NCBI GenBank assembly: GCA_947623455.1
Contig: OX392532.1
Location: 3,100,001 to 3,164,000, forward strand
Direction of reading: 5' to 3'
DNA: 64,000 nucleotides
DNA from: Mimachlamys varia
Taxonomy: Eukaryota; Mollusca; Bivalvia; Pectinida; Pectinidae
Shown here: one piece after another, positions 11,930-22,389 of the stretch
Numbering within the stretch: the stretch's first letter is position 1
Layout: each line of letters begins with the position of its first letter
The notes under the pieces: model-generated
Seen by the model: the letters and a program-made list of their open reading frames with translations, nothing else
What the model was told of the DNA's origin: nothing
Database searches by the model: none
Translations under genes and position numbers: made by a program

Positions 11930-12290
11930 TGATCGTTTGCGTTCCTTTATTTGCTATTTTACGCACCTGGCCATTCTGCTTCTACATTAGTTTAGACATT
12001 TTGGATTTCCACCCTTTTGCCCCTATCATCACTGAAGAGTCCTAGGAGGACGAAACAGCTGTATGATGCAGTTTAATTACTTTTTTTGGCATATTGTATC
12101 TATAACTACATTTAAAAAGTGCAGCATATGTGTGTGTTATGTCATCTTTTATATGAAATTCAACGTTTCTTTGTGAGTAAACAGCTGTATGGTGCAGTTT
12201 AATTGATGTTTTCGGCATACTGTATCTATTCCTAAATTTTAAAAGTGCAGCATATGTGTATACAAAGTAATCTTTTATGTAAAATTAAAT
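11930..12290 (+). mobile_element. PLE terminal (pLTR-like) region with hammerhead ribozyme
   Basis: This carries the same block order as the copies at 37.3, 24.9 and 17.3-18.0 kb. TTCTGCTTCTACATTAGTTT is at about 11976-11995, followed by CACCCTTTTGCCCC, the hammerhead core, CAGTTTAATT, a TTTTTTGGCATATTGTATCT stretch and a TGCAGCATATGTGTGTGTTA block at about 12121-12140. A second, truncated copy of the downstream half follows at 12178-12285, starting at AAACAGCTGTATGG and lacking the catalytic core. PLEs are known to carry hammerheads in their terminal repeats. Confidence 0.65.
12027..12068 (+). ncRNA. Hammerhead ribozyme, short stem III, apparently intact
   Basis: Every element of a hammerhead core is present in order. 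Stem I 5' strand CATCA is at 12027-12031 and the conserved box CTGAAGA at 12032-12038. Stem II GTCC/GGAC surrounds loop TAGGA (12039-12051). The conserved GAA is at 12052-12054. A palindromic stem III ACAG/CTGT occupies 12055-12062, the predicted cleavage nucleotide A is at 12063, and stem I 3' strand TGATG is at 12064-12068 and fully complementary to the 5' strand. A stem III with no real loop is poorly stable in one molecule, but it suits the dimeric action proposed for PLE hammerheads. This is the best copy in the window. Confidence 0.85.
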
Positions 12291-12299
12291 GATTTTTTC

Positions 12300-13140
12300 T
12301 TATCAAAATAACACTAACATGACCACAAAGCAACAATTTGTACTAAAATTGATTCAAAAATGAGATTAAGAAGGCGTCAGTGATCTCATTTGTGACGTTT
12401 AACTGTCACCATCCTAGTATACATATACAATGTACCTGTCCCACACAGACAATCATTCCTCTACAACTACAGAACCGTTTCAAAGAGGTATCTATCCGTC
12501 TGAGGACGTGATCGTGACCAGTACCTTGTATAGCAAGACCGTTACGTCTCAGGGCCCGATCGGCATTATCATAATTAAAGTCGCATATGATCTGTGTGTG
12601 TGCACTTTTATAAAGAATACCGAAATGTCTACAATATTGTTAATTGTGGTTAAAAGATACATATGTATGAGTTTGTACAAACGAAATGCTTTCATTATGA
12701 AGTGGTAGTCTGAAAAAAGGAAGAAAACATAAAAAAAAATTGCAATTAACTCTGAGCACCAAAACTAATTTAAAAAAAATGGATAGGCAAATGAAGCAAT
12801 ACTGAGTACTGAAAAAATCCAAAAGCACCAAAACAGACTTTGTTGAATGTGTTAATGGGATGATTAAAAAACAATCACGCAAACAAAGCTACAGCATACT
12901 GTACAATTGTACAAAAGACAGTTTTTAGGAAAACAAATGTTACAAATGTCCTCATAGTTCGATGTTCACTCAGGAATAACCAAGGAGAACAGTTTTATAC
13001 AATACATGCTTAATATCACGTCATTTACATAACAAGACAATACAACCGCTGACAATACATTGTATATAAGATACATCACACACCTAAACAATATTTCAAT
13101 TTCTTACATGTTTTCTGAACTGCTCAGGTGCCCACCACCG
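12300..13140. other. Non-coding stretch, nothing recognised
   Basis: The short frames at 12430-12708 (plus) and 12640-12882 (minus) show no recognisable domain. The segment is AT-rich and leads into the tandem arrays. Confidence 0.35.
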
Positions 13141-13147
13141 ATTTGTA

Positions 13148-13291
13148 ATTTTACTGTTTGTTTACATCATGTATAGCCTTAACATTTTACTGTTTGTTTA
13201 CATCATGTATAGCCTTAACATTTTACTGTTTGTTTACATCATGTATAGCCTTAACATTTTACTGTTTGTTTACATCATGTATAGCCTTAAC
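13148..13291. repeat. 36-bp tandem repeat, 4 copies
   Basis: Units start at 13148, 13184, 13220 and 13256 and read ATTTTACTGTTTGTTTACAT plus CATGTATAGCCTTAAC. The array runs without a break into the 98-bp array. The two units share the 26-bp stretch from CATGTATAG through ATTTTACTGT and differ only in the rest (about 10 bp here, 72 bp in the longer unit). A 74-codon frame across the units is a repeat artefact. Confidence 0.95.
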
Positions 13292-16028
13292 ATTTTACTG
13301 TCGCTGGGGTATGTTAGTGTATAGGGACGTGTTATATTATTGTGTATATTGCCTTTATATAGATATGAACAATCATGTATAGCCTTAACATTTTACTGTC
13401 GCTGGGGTATGTTAGTGTATAGGGACGTGTTATATTATTGTGTATATTGCCTTTATAAAGGTATGAACAATCATGTATAGCCTTAACATTTTACCGTCGC
13501 TGGGGTATGTTAGTGTATAGGGACGTGTTATATTATTGTTTATATTGCCTTTATAAAGGTATGAACAATCATGTATAGCCTTAACATTTTACTGTCGCTG
13601 GGGTATGTTAGTGTATAGGGACGTGTTATATTATTGTGTATATTGCCTTTATAAAGGTATGAACAATCATGTATAGCCTTAACATTTTACTGTCGCTGGG
13701 GTATGTTAGTGTATAGGGACGTGTTATATTATTGTGTATATTGCCTTTATAAAGGTATGAACAATCATGTATAGCCTTAACATTTTACTGTCGCTGGGGT
13801 ATGTTAGTGTATAGGGACGTGTTATATTATTGTGTATATTGCCTTTATAAAGGTATGAACAATCATGTATAGCCTTAACATTTTACCGTCGCTGGGGTAT
13901 GTTAGTGTATAGGGACGTGTTATATTATTGTTTATATTGCCTTTATAAAGGTATGAACAATCATGTATAGCCTTAACATTTTACCGTCGCTGGGGTATGT
14001 TAGTGTATAGGGACGTGTTATATTATTGTGTATATTGCCTTTATATAGATATGAACAATCATGTATAGCCTTAACATTTTACCGTCGCTGGGGTATGTTA
14101 GTGTATAGGGACGTGTTATATTATTGTGTATATTGCCTTTATATAGATATGAACAATCATGTATAGCCTTAACATTTTACCGTCGCTGGGGTATGTTAGT
14201 GTATAGGGACGTGTTATATTTTTGTTTATATTGCCTTTATAAAGGTATGAACAATCATGTATAGCCTTAACATTTTACTGTCGCTGGGGTATGTTAGTGT
14301 ATAGGGACGTGTTATATTATTGTGTATATTGCCTTTATAAAGGTATGAACAATCATGTATAGCCTTAACATTTTACTGTCGCTGGGGTATGTTAGTGTAT
14401 AGGGACGTGTTATATTATTGTGTATATTGCCTTTATAAAGGTATGAACAATCATGTATAGCCTTAACATTTTACTGTCGCTGGGGTATGTTAGTGTATAG
14501 GGACGTGTTATATTTTTGTTTATATTGCCTTTATAAAGGTATGAACAATCATGTATAGCCTTAACATTTTACTGTCGCTGGGGTATGTTAGTGTATAGGG
14601 ACGTGTTATATTATTGTGTATATTGCCTTTATAAAGGTATGAACAATCATGTATAGCCTTAACATTTTACTGTCGCTGGGGTATGTTAGTGTATAGGGAC
14701 GTGTTATATTATTGTGTATATTGCCTTTATAAAGGTATGAACAATCATGTATAGCCTTAACATTTTACTGTCGCTGGGGTATGTTAGTGTATAGGGACGT
14801 GTTATATTATTGTGTATATTGCCTTTATAAAGGTATGAACAATCATGTATAGCCTTAACATTTTACTGTCGCTGGGGTATGTTAGTGTATAGGGACGTGC
14901 TATACTATTGTGTTTATTGTCTTTATAAAGATATGGACAATCATGTATAGCCTTAACATTTTACTGTCGCTGGGGTATGTTAGTGTATAGGGACGTGTTA
15001 TATTATTGTGTATATTGCCTTTATATAGATATGAACAATCATGTATAGCCTTAACATTTTACCGTCGCTGGGGTATGTTAGTGTATAGGGACGTATTATA
15101 TTATTGTGTATATTGCCTTTATATAGATATGAACAATCATGTATAGCCTTAACATTTTACTGTCGCTGGGGTATGTTAGTGTATAGGGACGTGTTATATT
15201 ATTGTGTATATTGCCTTTATATAGGTATGAACAATCATGTATAGCCTTAACATTTTACTGTCGCTGGGGTATGTTAGTGTATAGGGACGTATTATACTAT
15301 TGTGTATATTGCCTTTATAAAGGTATGAACAATCATGTATAGCCTTAACATTTTACTGTCGCTGGGGTATGTTAGTGTATAGGGACGTGTTATATTATTG
15401 TGTATATTGCCTTTATATAGATATGAACAATCATGTATAGCCTTAATATTTTACTGTCGCTGGGGTATGTTAGTGTATAGGGACGTGTTATACTATTGTG
15501 TATATTGCCTTTATAAAGGTATGAACAATCATGTATAGCCTTAACATTTTACTGTCGCTGGGGTATGTTAGTGTATAGGGACGTGTTATACTATTGTGTA
15601 TATTGCCTTTATAAAGATATGAAAAATCATGTATAGCCTTAACATTTTACTGTCGTTGGGGTATGTTAGTGTATAGGGACGTGTTATATTATTGTGTATA
15701 TTGCCTTTATATAGGTATAGACAATCATGTATAGCCTTAACATTTTACTGTCGCTGGGGTATGTTAGTGTATAGGGACGTGTTATATTATTGTGTATATT
15801 GCCTTTATATAGATATGAACAATCATGTATAGCCTTAACATTTTACTGTCGCTGGGGTATGTTAGTGTATAGGGACGTGTTATATTATTGTGTATATTGC
15901 CTTTATATAGATATGAACAATCATGTATAACCTTAACATTTTACTGTCGCTGGGGTATGTTAGTGTATAGGGACGTGTTATATTATTGTGTATATTGCCT
16001 TTATATAGATATGAACAATCATGTATAG
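13292..16028. repeat. 98-bp satellite array, about 28 copies
   Basis: The marker GCTGGGGTATGTTAGTGTAT recurs every 98 bp, for example at 13303, 13401 and 13499. Copies are very similar. Variation is concentrated at ACTGTC or ACCGTC, GTGTTATATTATTG or GTATTATACTATTG, and TATAAAGGTATG or TATATAGATATG. The mixture of variants along the array suggests homogenisation by exchange. No frame stays open through the array. Confidence 0.97.
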
Positions 16029-16030
16029 AT

Positions 16031-16415
16031 ACCCACGGACTAAGACAACAAATATTTTAATGGTATTACGATGTCGAAGTTAAACACTTATTCTCGCACA
16101 CATATACAATGTACAAACATCAGAACATACGCATATTATTCTATCCATGTTATACATATATACATTGCCACGGTTTTATTCGTGTTAGGTCGAAAGAGTC
16201 TCTTTATAGTGCTACAGATTTTCTGGAGCTCGTTAAGTAAATGCCGTAAAATATACAGTTAGTTTATACCTTCGATACGGTGCACTTTCGTCGGATTAAA
16301 TATTAATTTTAGTAGATTAATCAATAGATATGTCAGTTTTGTAACGTAATGAAACGAACATTACATAACTGCTTTGTGCGTCGTTTTCTGGCATTCCTCG
16401 CAATCACGACACCAG
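16031..16415. other. Non-coding stretch between arrays
   Basis: A 63-codon plus frame at 16071-16262 has no recognisable features. Nothing else was seen. Confidence 0.35.
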
Positions 16416-16738
16416 AGACTTAGGGAGCCTGAGGCAGCCTACAGTACACAGGGACCAACCCATAAGGCGGAATTAGGGAGCCTGAGGCGGCCTACAGTAC
16501 ACAGGGACCAACCCATAAGGTGGAATTAGGGAGCTGGAGGCGGCCTACAGTACACAGGGACCAACCCATAAGGTGGAATTAGGGAGCCGGAGGCAGCCTA
16601 CAGTACACAGGGACCAACCGATAAGGTGGAATTAGGGAGCCTGAGGCAGCCTACAGTACACAGGGACCAACCGATAAGGTGGAATTAGGGAGCCGGAGGC
16701 AGCCTACAGTACACAGGGACAAACTAATAAGGTGGAAT
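16416..16738. repeat. 53-bp minisatellite, about 6 copies
   Basis: The unit contains TTAGGGAGCCTGAGGCAGCC, TACAGTACACAGGGACCAAC and CCATAAGGTGGAA. Copies differ at CTGAGGC, CCGGAGGC or CTGGAGGC and at CCCATAAGG or CCGATAAGG. The last copy is diverged (ACAAACTAATAAGG). Confidence 0.95.
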
Positions 16739-16739
16739 T

Positions 16740-17300
16740 CGATGAAGAAACATACTTTGATCTGTCTTTGATTCACCACATGCTTATAGCTTTTATTTTT
16801 GAATCTACAATCGATTGAGGGTTTGAAGAGATTTATCACAGGATAGTGAAATGAGCTAGAACAACCAACATGTGTAGACAGCAGCATAGACATGTACAAA
16901 GTGCCAATTGGGTTGTGTACATCCTGTTTATTTTCATCATATAAGACCTGTTACAAGTGCACAACTGCGGTACAAACACCAATTGTGTTTTCTACGGACT
17001 CAGCAATGCAACCTGACCAGGGTTGGCTACAATACAATTGTGAACGAACGAATGTCACGAAAAAAGTAAAAAAAAGTAAATACCACTAAAACTACAACAG
17101 TTTTAATTCCATTGTGGCCGAGAATCCGGCATGAGCGCAGTTCGGTTACATCCATATTTAACATGGAGCCCTATTGGGATTCATGTAATATGGATAAAAA
17201 CGAATGAAGTTCATACTGCCATGGATGTTATAAAATCCCGTTCAATCCCTATATAAGTATTTACCTCCATTTACCGATACATTTAGGAGCTGGACATACC
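16740..17300. other. Non-coding stretch, nothing recognised
   Basis: There are short frames only, and no repeat structure or conserved protein segment was recognised. Confidence 0.35.
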
Positions 17301-17645
17301 ATACATTTGCTGCACTTTTAAAATTTAGTAATATATACAGTATGATGAAAAATCAGATTAAACTGTATCATACGGTTGTTTTATCCTTCTAGAACTCGTC
17401 TGTGATGCAAGGGGCCAAAAGCTGGGAAGCGAATTATTCTAAGTCACAAAAGAATTAAAAGGAGCAGGTGCGTAAAACCCCTTTGATTCATGAATTTAGA
17501 AAATAGTTATGGAGAACTGTATAATTACATATGGTGTAGTACGGTAATGTGTATATTATTAGCCTTGCAACTACTCAAATGACCGGTTTGGCTCCAGCAA
17601 ACCTCGTGGACTGAAGAATCCATAAGCAGATTCTGCCACCTTGTA
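17300..17645 (-). mobile_element. PLE terminal region, copy 1 of a tandem pair
   Basis: On the minus strand this carries the PLE terminal blocks: a sequence containing GGAGCCAAACCGG, the AGTAGTTGCAAGGC word, the run CAAAGGGGTTTTACGCACCT, then the decayed hammerhead, then the pLTR 3' block with CTGTATATATTACTAAATTT. It is in the same orientation as a second copy at 17843-18075. This direct-repeat layout is typical of PLE terminal repeats. The same blocks recur at 24830-25145. Confidence 0.65.
17366..17407 (-). ncRNA. Hammerhead ribozyme remnant, core mutated
   Basis: On the minus strand the order is stem I CATCA, core CAGACGA in place of CTGAAGA, stem II GTTC/GGAT, AAA where GAA is expected, then ACAACCGT, A, TGATA. 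The layout and the 42-nt length match the intact copy at 12027-12068, but the invariant U and G of the core and the conserved G after stem II are changed. Self-cleavage is not expected. Confidence 0.65.
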
Positions 17646-17842
17646 TTTTGAAAAAAGAATGAAGCAAACAGTAGCAATTTGTATGAGATTCGTGTGATTT
17701 GCTATTTGTTATATGGAATCTTCTTATACGTAGTTCATGTGGTACTTATCTAATCTGTGAAGTGAGAAGGTAATAAACCTTGTTATTTTATAACGATCAT
17801 TCCTTTTTTGAAGAGAAACACTTGGTAATAGTTTCTAAATTA

Positions 17843-18075
17843 AAGATGACGTAACACACACATATGCTGCACCATTTGAATTAAGTGATATATTAAGTAT
17901 GCAGAAAAAATGAATTAAACTGCATCATACAGCTGTTTCGTCTTCCTGGGACTCTTCAATGCTGCTAAGGGCCAAAAGGTGGGAATCCAAAATTTCTAAA
18001 CTAATGTAGAAGCAGAAAGGTCAGTCTAGATAATAAATAAGAGAATACTGAGGCGTTAACAAAATCATAATCCAA
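17843..18075 (-). mobile_element. PLE terminal region, copy 2 of a tandem pair, joined to the PLE tail
   Basis: Read on minus, the block begins at about 18075 with the PLE tail marker GATTATGATTTTGTTAACGC and AGTATTCTCTTATTT. It passes directly into TTTCTGCTTCTACATTAGTT, the hammerhead remnant, and the downstream block ending TGTGTGTGTTACGTCATCTT at about 17846-17865. This confirms that RT tail and ribozyme region belong to one element family. Confidence 0.7.
17923..17964 (-). ncRNA. Hammerhead ribozyme, near-intact but core C changed
   Basis: On minus: stem I CAGCA, core TTGAAGA (the first base of the invariant CUGANGA is U instead of C), stem II GTCC/AGAC-type pairing around CAGGA, GAA, palindromic ACAGCTGT, A, TGATG. 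One stem I mismatch is present (CAGCA against TGATG). Changing the core C is expected to abolish or greatly reduce cleavage. Confidence 0.7.
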
Positions 18076-18860
18076 ACTGTTTACATGTTTTTGTTTAATT
18101 TTTCTGACACGTATCCTGATATGCCATTGATGCTAAGAGAAGCTTAGAACTACTCTGATTTTAACTGTTTCGGTAAATAAGATGTCTCCACACGCCTTTG
18201 TCTCTTTGTAATAGAAAATCATGCTGAAGCTTTCTAGATATTGATATGGTGCTTAACTATTTCCTAAACATAATTGGTAATGATTTAGCCTCTGTCACTG
18301 TGGAAACTCTTTTAGACACATCTTCAGTGACGATTAAACAACAGAATATATCAACATTAGCTGTTTGATTGAAACTTCCTAGTTATCCCGTTTGGAGCCG
18401 TCGACATGTAGGCTCTGGTACTGACTGCTGTGCCCCGTATTGGTGATGTGACCTGATGGATTAGCTAGCACGCGGCGAACTCCTCTTTACCGAGCATTGG
18501 ATGGGGAGCCTATTATAACACAGTTTTGTCAATCTTCCATCTATAGAAAAATGACATCAATTTATTTGAAGTTAATGGAGAATCGATACGGAGAGAAGGC
18601 TTCTCCTTTGAGCGTAAATTATTTCGTAATTGTACGAAAGCAGCAAAAGGTGCGTGCTGAGAGTACATGTCAGTCCTGTAATTACACAAGAGTTTACAGG
18701 TTTCATGGTTTTTTTGTTCTGCTAAACACAAATAGTCCACGACCATAGCGGATCTGTTGTAAAGTCTGATACAATTTCTAAGAATGAAAAAAATCAATAA
18801 CGTGAATTTGAATAGCAAATCGAGAATGAAATCAGAATTCAAACAAATTCAAAAAAAAAA
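18076..18860. other. Non-coding stretch, nothing recognised
   Basis: Two overlapping frames at 18497-18748 (plus) and 18513-18842 (minus) lack any recognisable motif. Confidence 0.35.
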
Positions 18861-18865
18861 AAAAT

Positions 18866-18945
18866 AACGATTTCGAGGATCGAACCCCGGCCGTCTGTGT
18901 GGAAGGCAATCCACCCATTGCACAAGGTGGGCGTGAGCCGATAAA
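18866..18945 (-). mobile_element. tRNA-like SINE head or tRNA pseudogene with Pol III boxes
   Basis: The minus strand carries an A-box-like TGTGCAATGGGTGGA and, about 37 bases on, the B-box-like GGGTTCGATCC (plus strand GGATCGAACCC at 18879-18889). A long T run follows on minus (A run at 18850-18865 on plus), suitable as a Pol III terminator. No good acceptor stem can be formed, so a functional tRNA is unlikely. It is either a SINE head fragment or a tRNA pseudogene. Confidence 0.4.
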
Positions 18946-18969
18946 GAATGTAAACGCCTAAAGTAAAGA

Positions 18970-19580
18970 ACGTATGGTCTGCTTCAACGGCGGTACCCAC
19001 CTCAAGTTTTTGAAAGGTATGCAATCGTTTTATGCTTTAAAGTCGTTACTGACCATGCATGAGTTTCGGAAGGTAAGCGTCGTCTTCTCCATTGGCGGTA
19101 CCCGCCTCTAGTTTCGGAAATGTAAGTTTCTTCTGCTTTACCATCGGGTTCCACTTCAGGTTGGGGAAAAGAAAGTGGCTCCTGCTGTACCATCTGTACT
19201 TTCGGAAAGGTTAGCATCTTTCGCTATGCATTCAGTACTCGCCTCAAATTTTTGAAAGGTGAACGGGGTCTGGTTAATGTCAGTTCTCACCTGGAAATTC
19301 GGACGATAATCCTCTACACTTCACTATCGTTACTTACTACGAGTTTCAATTTCAATTTCATTAGTTTTATTAATTTGAAAAAAGATTGAACAACAGACTA
19401 GGCGTATTTGTTTTCTTGTATTTTTAACATTGATTATGTGTACATAAATATATATATCATATAATTTATATACAATATTCGCGATAGTTAGCGTCTTTTT
19501 GTTTATTGTCTGTACTCGCCTCAAGTTTAGGGAAGATAAGCGTCTTCTGCTTCACCCTCGACACCCGCCTCATGATCCAG
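18970..19580. repeat. Decayed tandem repeat related to the PLE tail
   Basis: Loosely spaced diverged units read roughly TTCGGAAGGTAAGCGTC, TTCTGCTTCA and GGTACCCGCCTCAAGT, seen around 18979, 19060-19110, 19115-19140, 19200-19240 and 19500-19575. The unit near 19538-19572 (AGATAAGCGTCTTCTGCTTC, then CGACACCCGCC) is almost the same as the minus-orientation PLE tail near 53437-53470 (AGAGTAAGCGTCTTCTGCTT, then CGACGATACCCGCC). A short insertion with poly-A and AT-rich sequence at 19330-19480 interrupts the array. Confidence 0.5.
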
Positions 19581-19584
19581 TAAA

Positions 19585-20270
19585 TTATAACAATAATGCC
19601 CGCCTCCAAAGTAAAAAACAATGCATTTTGTCAATAGAATGATTCAATTACACATTCTCAATGGGTGATAGCCTTCATAAACCTTCAGCTCTGAAAAAAC
19701 TTGCAATGTGAAATTGGCTGCAGTTGACGACACCACATATAGACATTATGATGTTCAGAGCGATTGTAAACAACTTAGAAAGGATGCAGGATGGTTGTCT
19801 TCCCTGGAGAAAGGGTTCATGACTGGAAAATCTTAAAACGCATGTACTTTGTGAAAGTTAGAAATAAACCCTTCGAATCGTTATGTTATTCAGTAATTTG
19901 AGTAGCGGCTGATGCAAAAAGCGTCTGTATCGACAAGATGTCATCTATAAATCTAAAAATGGAATGAAATGACTTGGCAGGGTTTTATGTCAAGTTCCGA
20001 TAAACTTGTCAATAAAGGCAGTCACACATACAAACAAATTGGCTAGAAGGTAGCGTAAAATGTTGACATCAAGCTGACTAAAGAAAATTTCTGATATCGA
20101 AATATGAACAAAATATTTAAACGAAATTTGAAAAACCCCGCGGTGGATATATTCTATTTTTTTGTACACAAACAGGTGGGGGAAACTTAATTTGCTAGCT
20201 TTCGAAAACTTCTGTTTCTTTTGTAAAGCAAATGGTACAATAGCTAAGTGTCGATGTTCTGACCGCTGAA
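19585..20270. other. Non-coding stretch, nothing recognised
   Basis: The right part (about 20130-20230) may be the 3' untranslated region of the minus-strand GIY-YIG PLE that follows, but I cannot define its edge. Confidence 0.3.
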
Positions 20271-20275
20271 ATCAG

Positions 20276-20920
20276 CTAACTACCAAAACAGGCCGAGTTA
20301 GTGAAGTCAGTTGTCAAATTCGTAGCTCGACATTTCGTCCAAATGTACTGCAAATACTGCATGTAGACAGAGGGACGGGTAAGATGTTTACTCGTTCCGC
20401 CTCTTTTGGATGTTAAAATAGGGTCATAAAGATGTCTCAACTGGTGTCCCCCCTCGTCTCTGTTCACGGATTGGATTCTATATTTTTTCTCGTTTAAACG
20501 TTTTCCTACCTTTCCAACACTCTGGAGTCTATGATATTTGATTTGTTATATTGTCTAGCTGTCTTCCACGTCCTTTTTATGTTCTTACAGACGCGTTCCA
20601 GATTTTCGACTAGTTTCCCCTATGTATGTGTGGTTGCAGCTGTTTCATGGAATTTGGTTAACCACTTGTACTAGGAGTTGTTGATGGTGTGGTCGAATAA
20701 GTGTGCTGATGTGATGTTTGCGCAGCATTTTTGAAATTGTTTCCGTCCCTCCTCTTATATATGATATAGTGCCCATGCCGTTGGGTTTTCTCTCTGTGCT
20801 GGTGCCTTTCTTTTTCCTGGAACTCTTACATTGGTTTTTATCTTTTATTTGATATTCACCACTTCTTCAAAAGTCTTTCTTGAATTTTAAAAGTTAAAAA
20901 CGTAATCTGTAGATATGACT
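20276..20920 (-). pseudogene. Penelope-like element C-terminus with GIY-YIG endonuclease
   Basis: On the minus strand a broken frame reads KPNGMGTISYIRGGTETISK at about 20725-20785. It continues with a MLRKHHIS-type segment, then NHTYIGETSRKSGTRL, a stop, and EHKKDVED at about 20565-20640. The YIGETSR with following R and EH residues is the second half of a GIY-YIG nuclease core as found fused to PLE reverse transcriptases. Downstream the frame MNRDEGGHQLRHLYDP at 20420-20467 matches the usual PLE C-terminal stretch. Stops and frameshifts make it a pseudogene. The RT part is not visible upstream. The YIDD-type PLE copies elsewhere show no nuclease, so this is probably another PLE family. Confidence 0.7.
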
Positions 20921-20929
20921 GAAGGAATG

Positions 20930-21710
20930 GATCTTAATTTGCGTAATTGTGCCACTTTAACACCAACTCATAACTAAAACAGAAACAAATTTATATATGA
21001 AAGTTACTCTGCATTATTCCACTCTCAGACCATTGTGTGAACGTGCACATGTTTTTGTTTTTTGACATTTTTCATTTGCATTGCACTATATACACCTAGT
21101 CAGTTCCGTTTCTGTTCGATGGACTATGACCCGAAACGAGTATGAATATGAACGTGAGATAATTCATGTTTCGCCAAACTCTAGTTTGGATGGAAATTTA
21201 TAGATTCTATCTTGACTTCATTTCTCTATTTGAACACTGTAATGTATCATGTTTTGGATAAATTCGAATAATCTAATTATTGCTTCATTGAAAAACGCGA
21301 TGTCATTTATAAGGGCTGTCCTGTCATTTCAACATTCCCAGAGCTTCTTGGAGCTACATTTTGTTTTATTTTCGGTCGTAATTATTTTCGTATATGATGA
21401 GAAGAGGAAATGTATATTTAGTCATTAACTACATTATCTGTCGAGTTATGGGCAATGTGATTGCATACTGCATTACAGGAAAATGAAACATGCACTGTTA
21501 CCTCGGTTCATGCTATTTTCCTGTAATGCAATGGGCGTTCATATAAATTGCTGAATGTAAACACACACATCATAGGTTAATTGTTTTGTTTGGTTTCTGA
21601 TTAGCCAACATATTTCAAAACTTTATTTCTGTTGATGTAGCATGCATTTACTCGACATCTTTATGTATTTTTAAAGCATCTCTCGATAAATCGCGGAAAA
21701 GGAAACAACT
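20930..21710. other. Non-coding stretch with one strong hairpin
   Basis: No gene was recognised. A 16-bp perfect inverted repeat (TGCATTACAGGAAAAT at 21469-21484 with its complement at 21515-21530) encloses a 30-base loop. Confidence 0.4.
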
Positions 21711-21711
21711 C

Positions 21712-21752
21712 CGGAAATACCGAAGCGTCAACAAAACAATTATCGGAACACC
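21712..21752 (-). mobile_element. Short PLE tail fragment
   Basis: AATACCGAAGCGTCAACAAA at about 21716-21735 matches the inverted PLE tail found at 52020 and 53290. Only about 40 bp is recognisable. Confidence 0.4.
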
Positions 21753-22229
21753 ACATCTGCCCTTGATTTATGCAAAGCATGCATGTCACTATTATGTTAA
21801 ACTAACATTATCATTGATGTATTTCGTAGGTCATAAGGTCCTGTTTCTATAAAAACTACTATCGTTTATGAAGTGTAGAATGTTCGTCTTGTGTTGTCAT
21901 ACTCTCAGTGTTCCTCTGAGCAGTGTTCCTACGTCATTCGGATACGTCCGGCACCATCACCATAAACCAGCCCTCGGGAGACGTGCAGGTTCTATATTGT
22001 CATTTATAAGTGTAACACGTTTATTGGCGTTGTCCAGATCACACGTGATCAATGGCGGACATTACGTGTCCATTCTCAATACATCGCCGTTTAATTATTA
22101 ACCCACTGGGAGCGCCTAGCTGAAATCTAAACAGATTGCCCTACACTGCGTCACAGAACCAACACTCTGGTCATTACACGAGATACCGACACTTGAACTA
22201 AGAGGGCAACAAGGAGGAAAAGATGATGT
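21753..22229. other. Non-coding stretch, nothing recognised
   Basis: The 77-codon plus frame at 21868-22101 shows no domain. Confidence 0.3.
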
Positions 22230-22234
22230 CCCCT

Positions 22235-22384
22235 GGAAGCCTGTTCCCAGGTTACCGGATGGGATGGTCCGGATGCTACCGTGTTCCCAGATTACCGGAT
22301 GGGAGGGTAAGGGTGATACCGTGTTCCCAGGTTACCGGATGGGATGGTCCGGATGCTACCGTGTTCCTAGGTTACCGGATGGGC
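22235..22384. repeat. 40-bp tandem repeat, about 4 copies
   Basis: Units with TGTTCCCAGGTTACCGGATG begin about every 40 bp (near 22242, 22282, 22322 and 22362). The third and first copies share GGATGGTCCGGATGCTACCG. Confidence 0.9.
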
Positions 22385-22389
22385 ATCAT

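Noticed and set aside
8868..16738. CRISPR-like regular repeats
   Set aside because: The units are contiguous tandem repeats without unique spacers, and the sequence context is eukaryotic.
18866..18945. Functional tRNA gene
   Set aside because: A and B box-like words are present but no seven-pair acceptor stem or sound anticodon arm can be formed.
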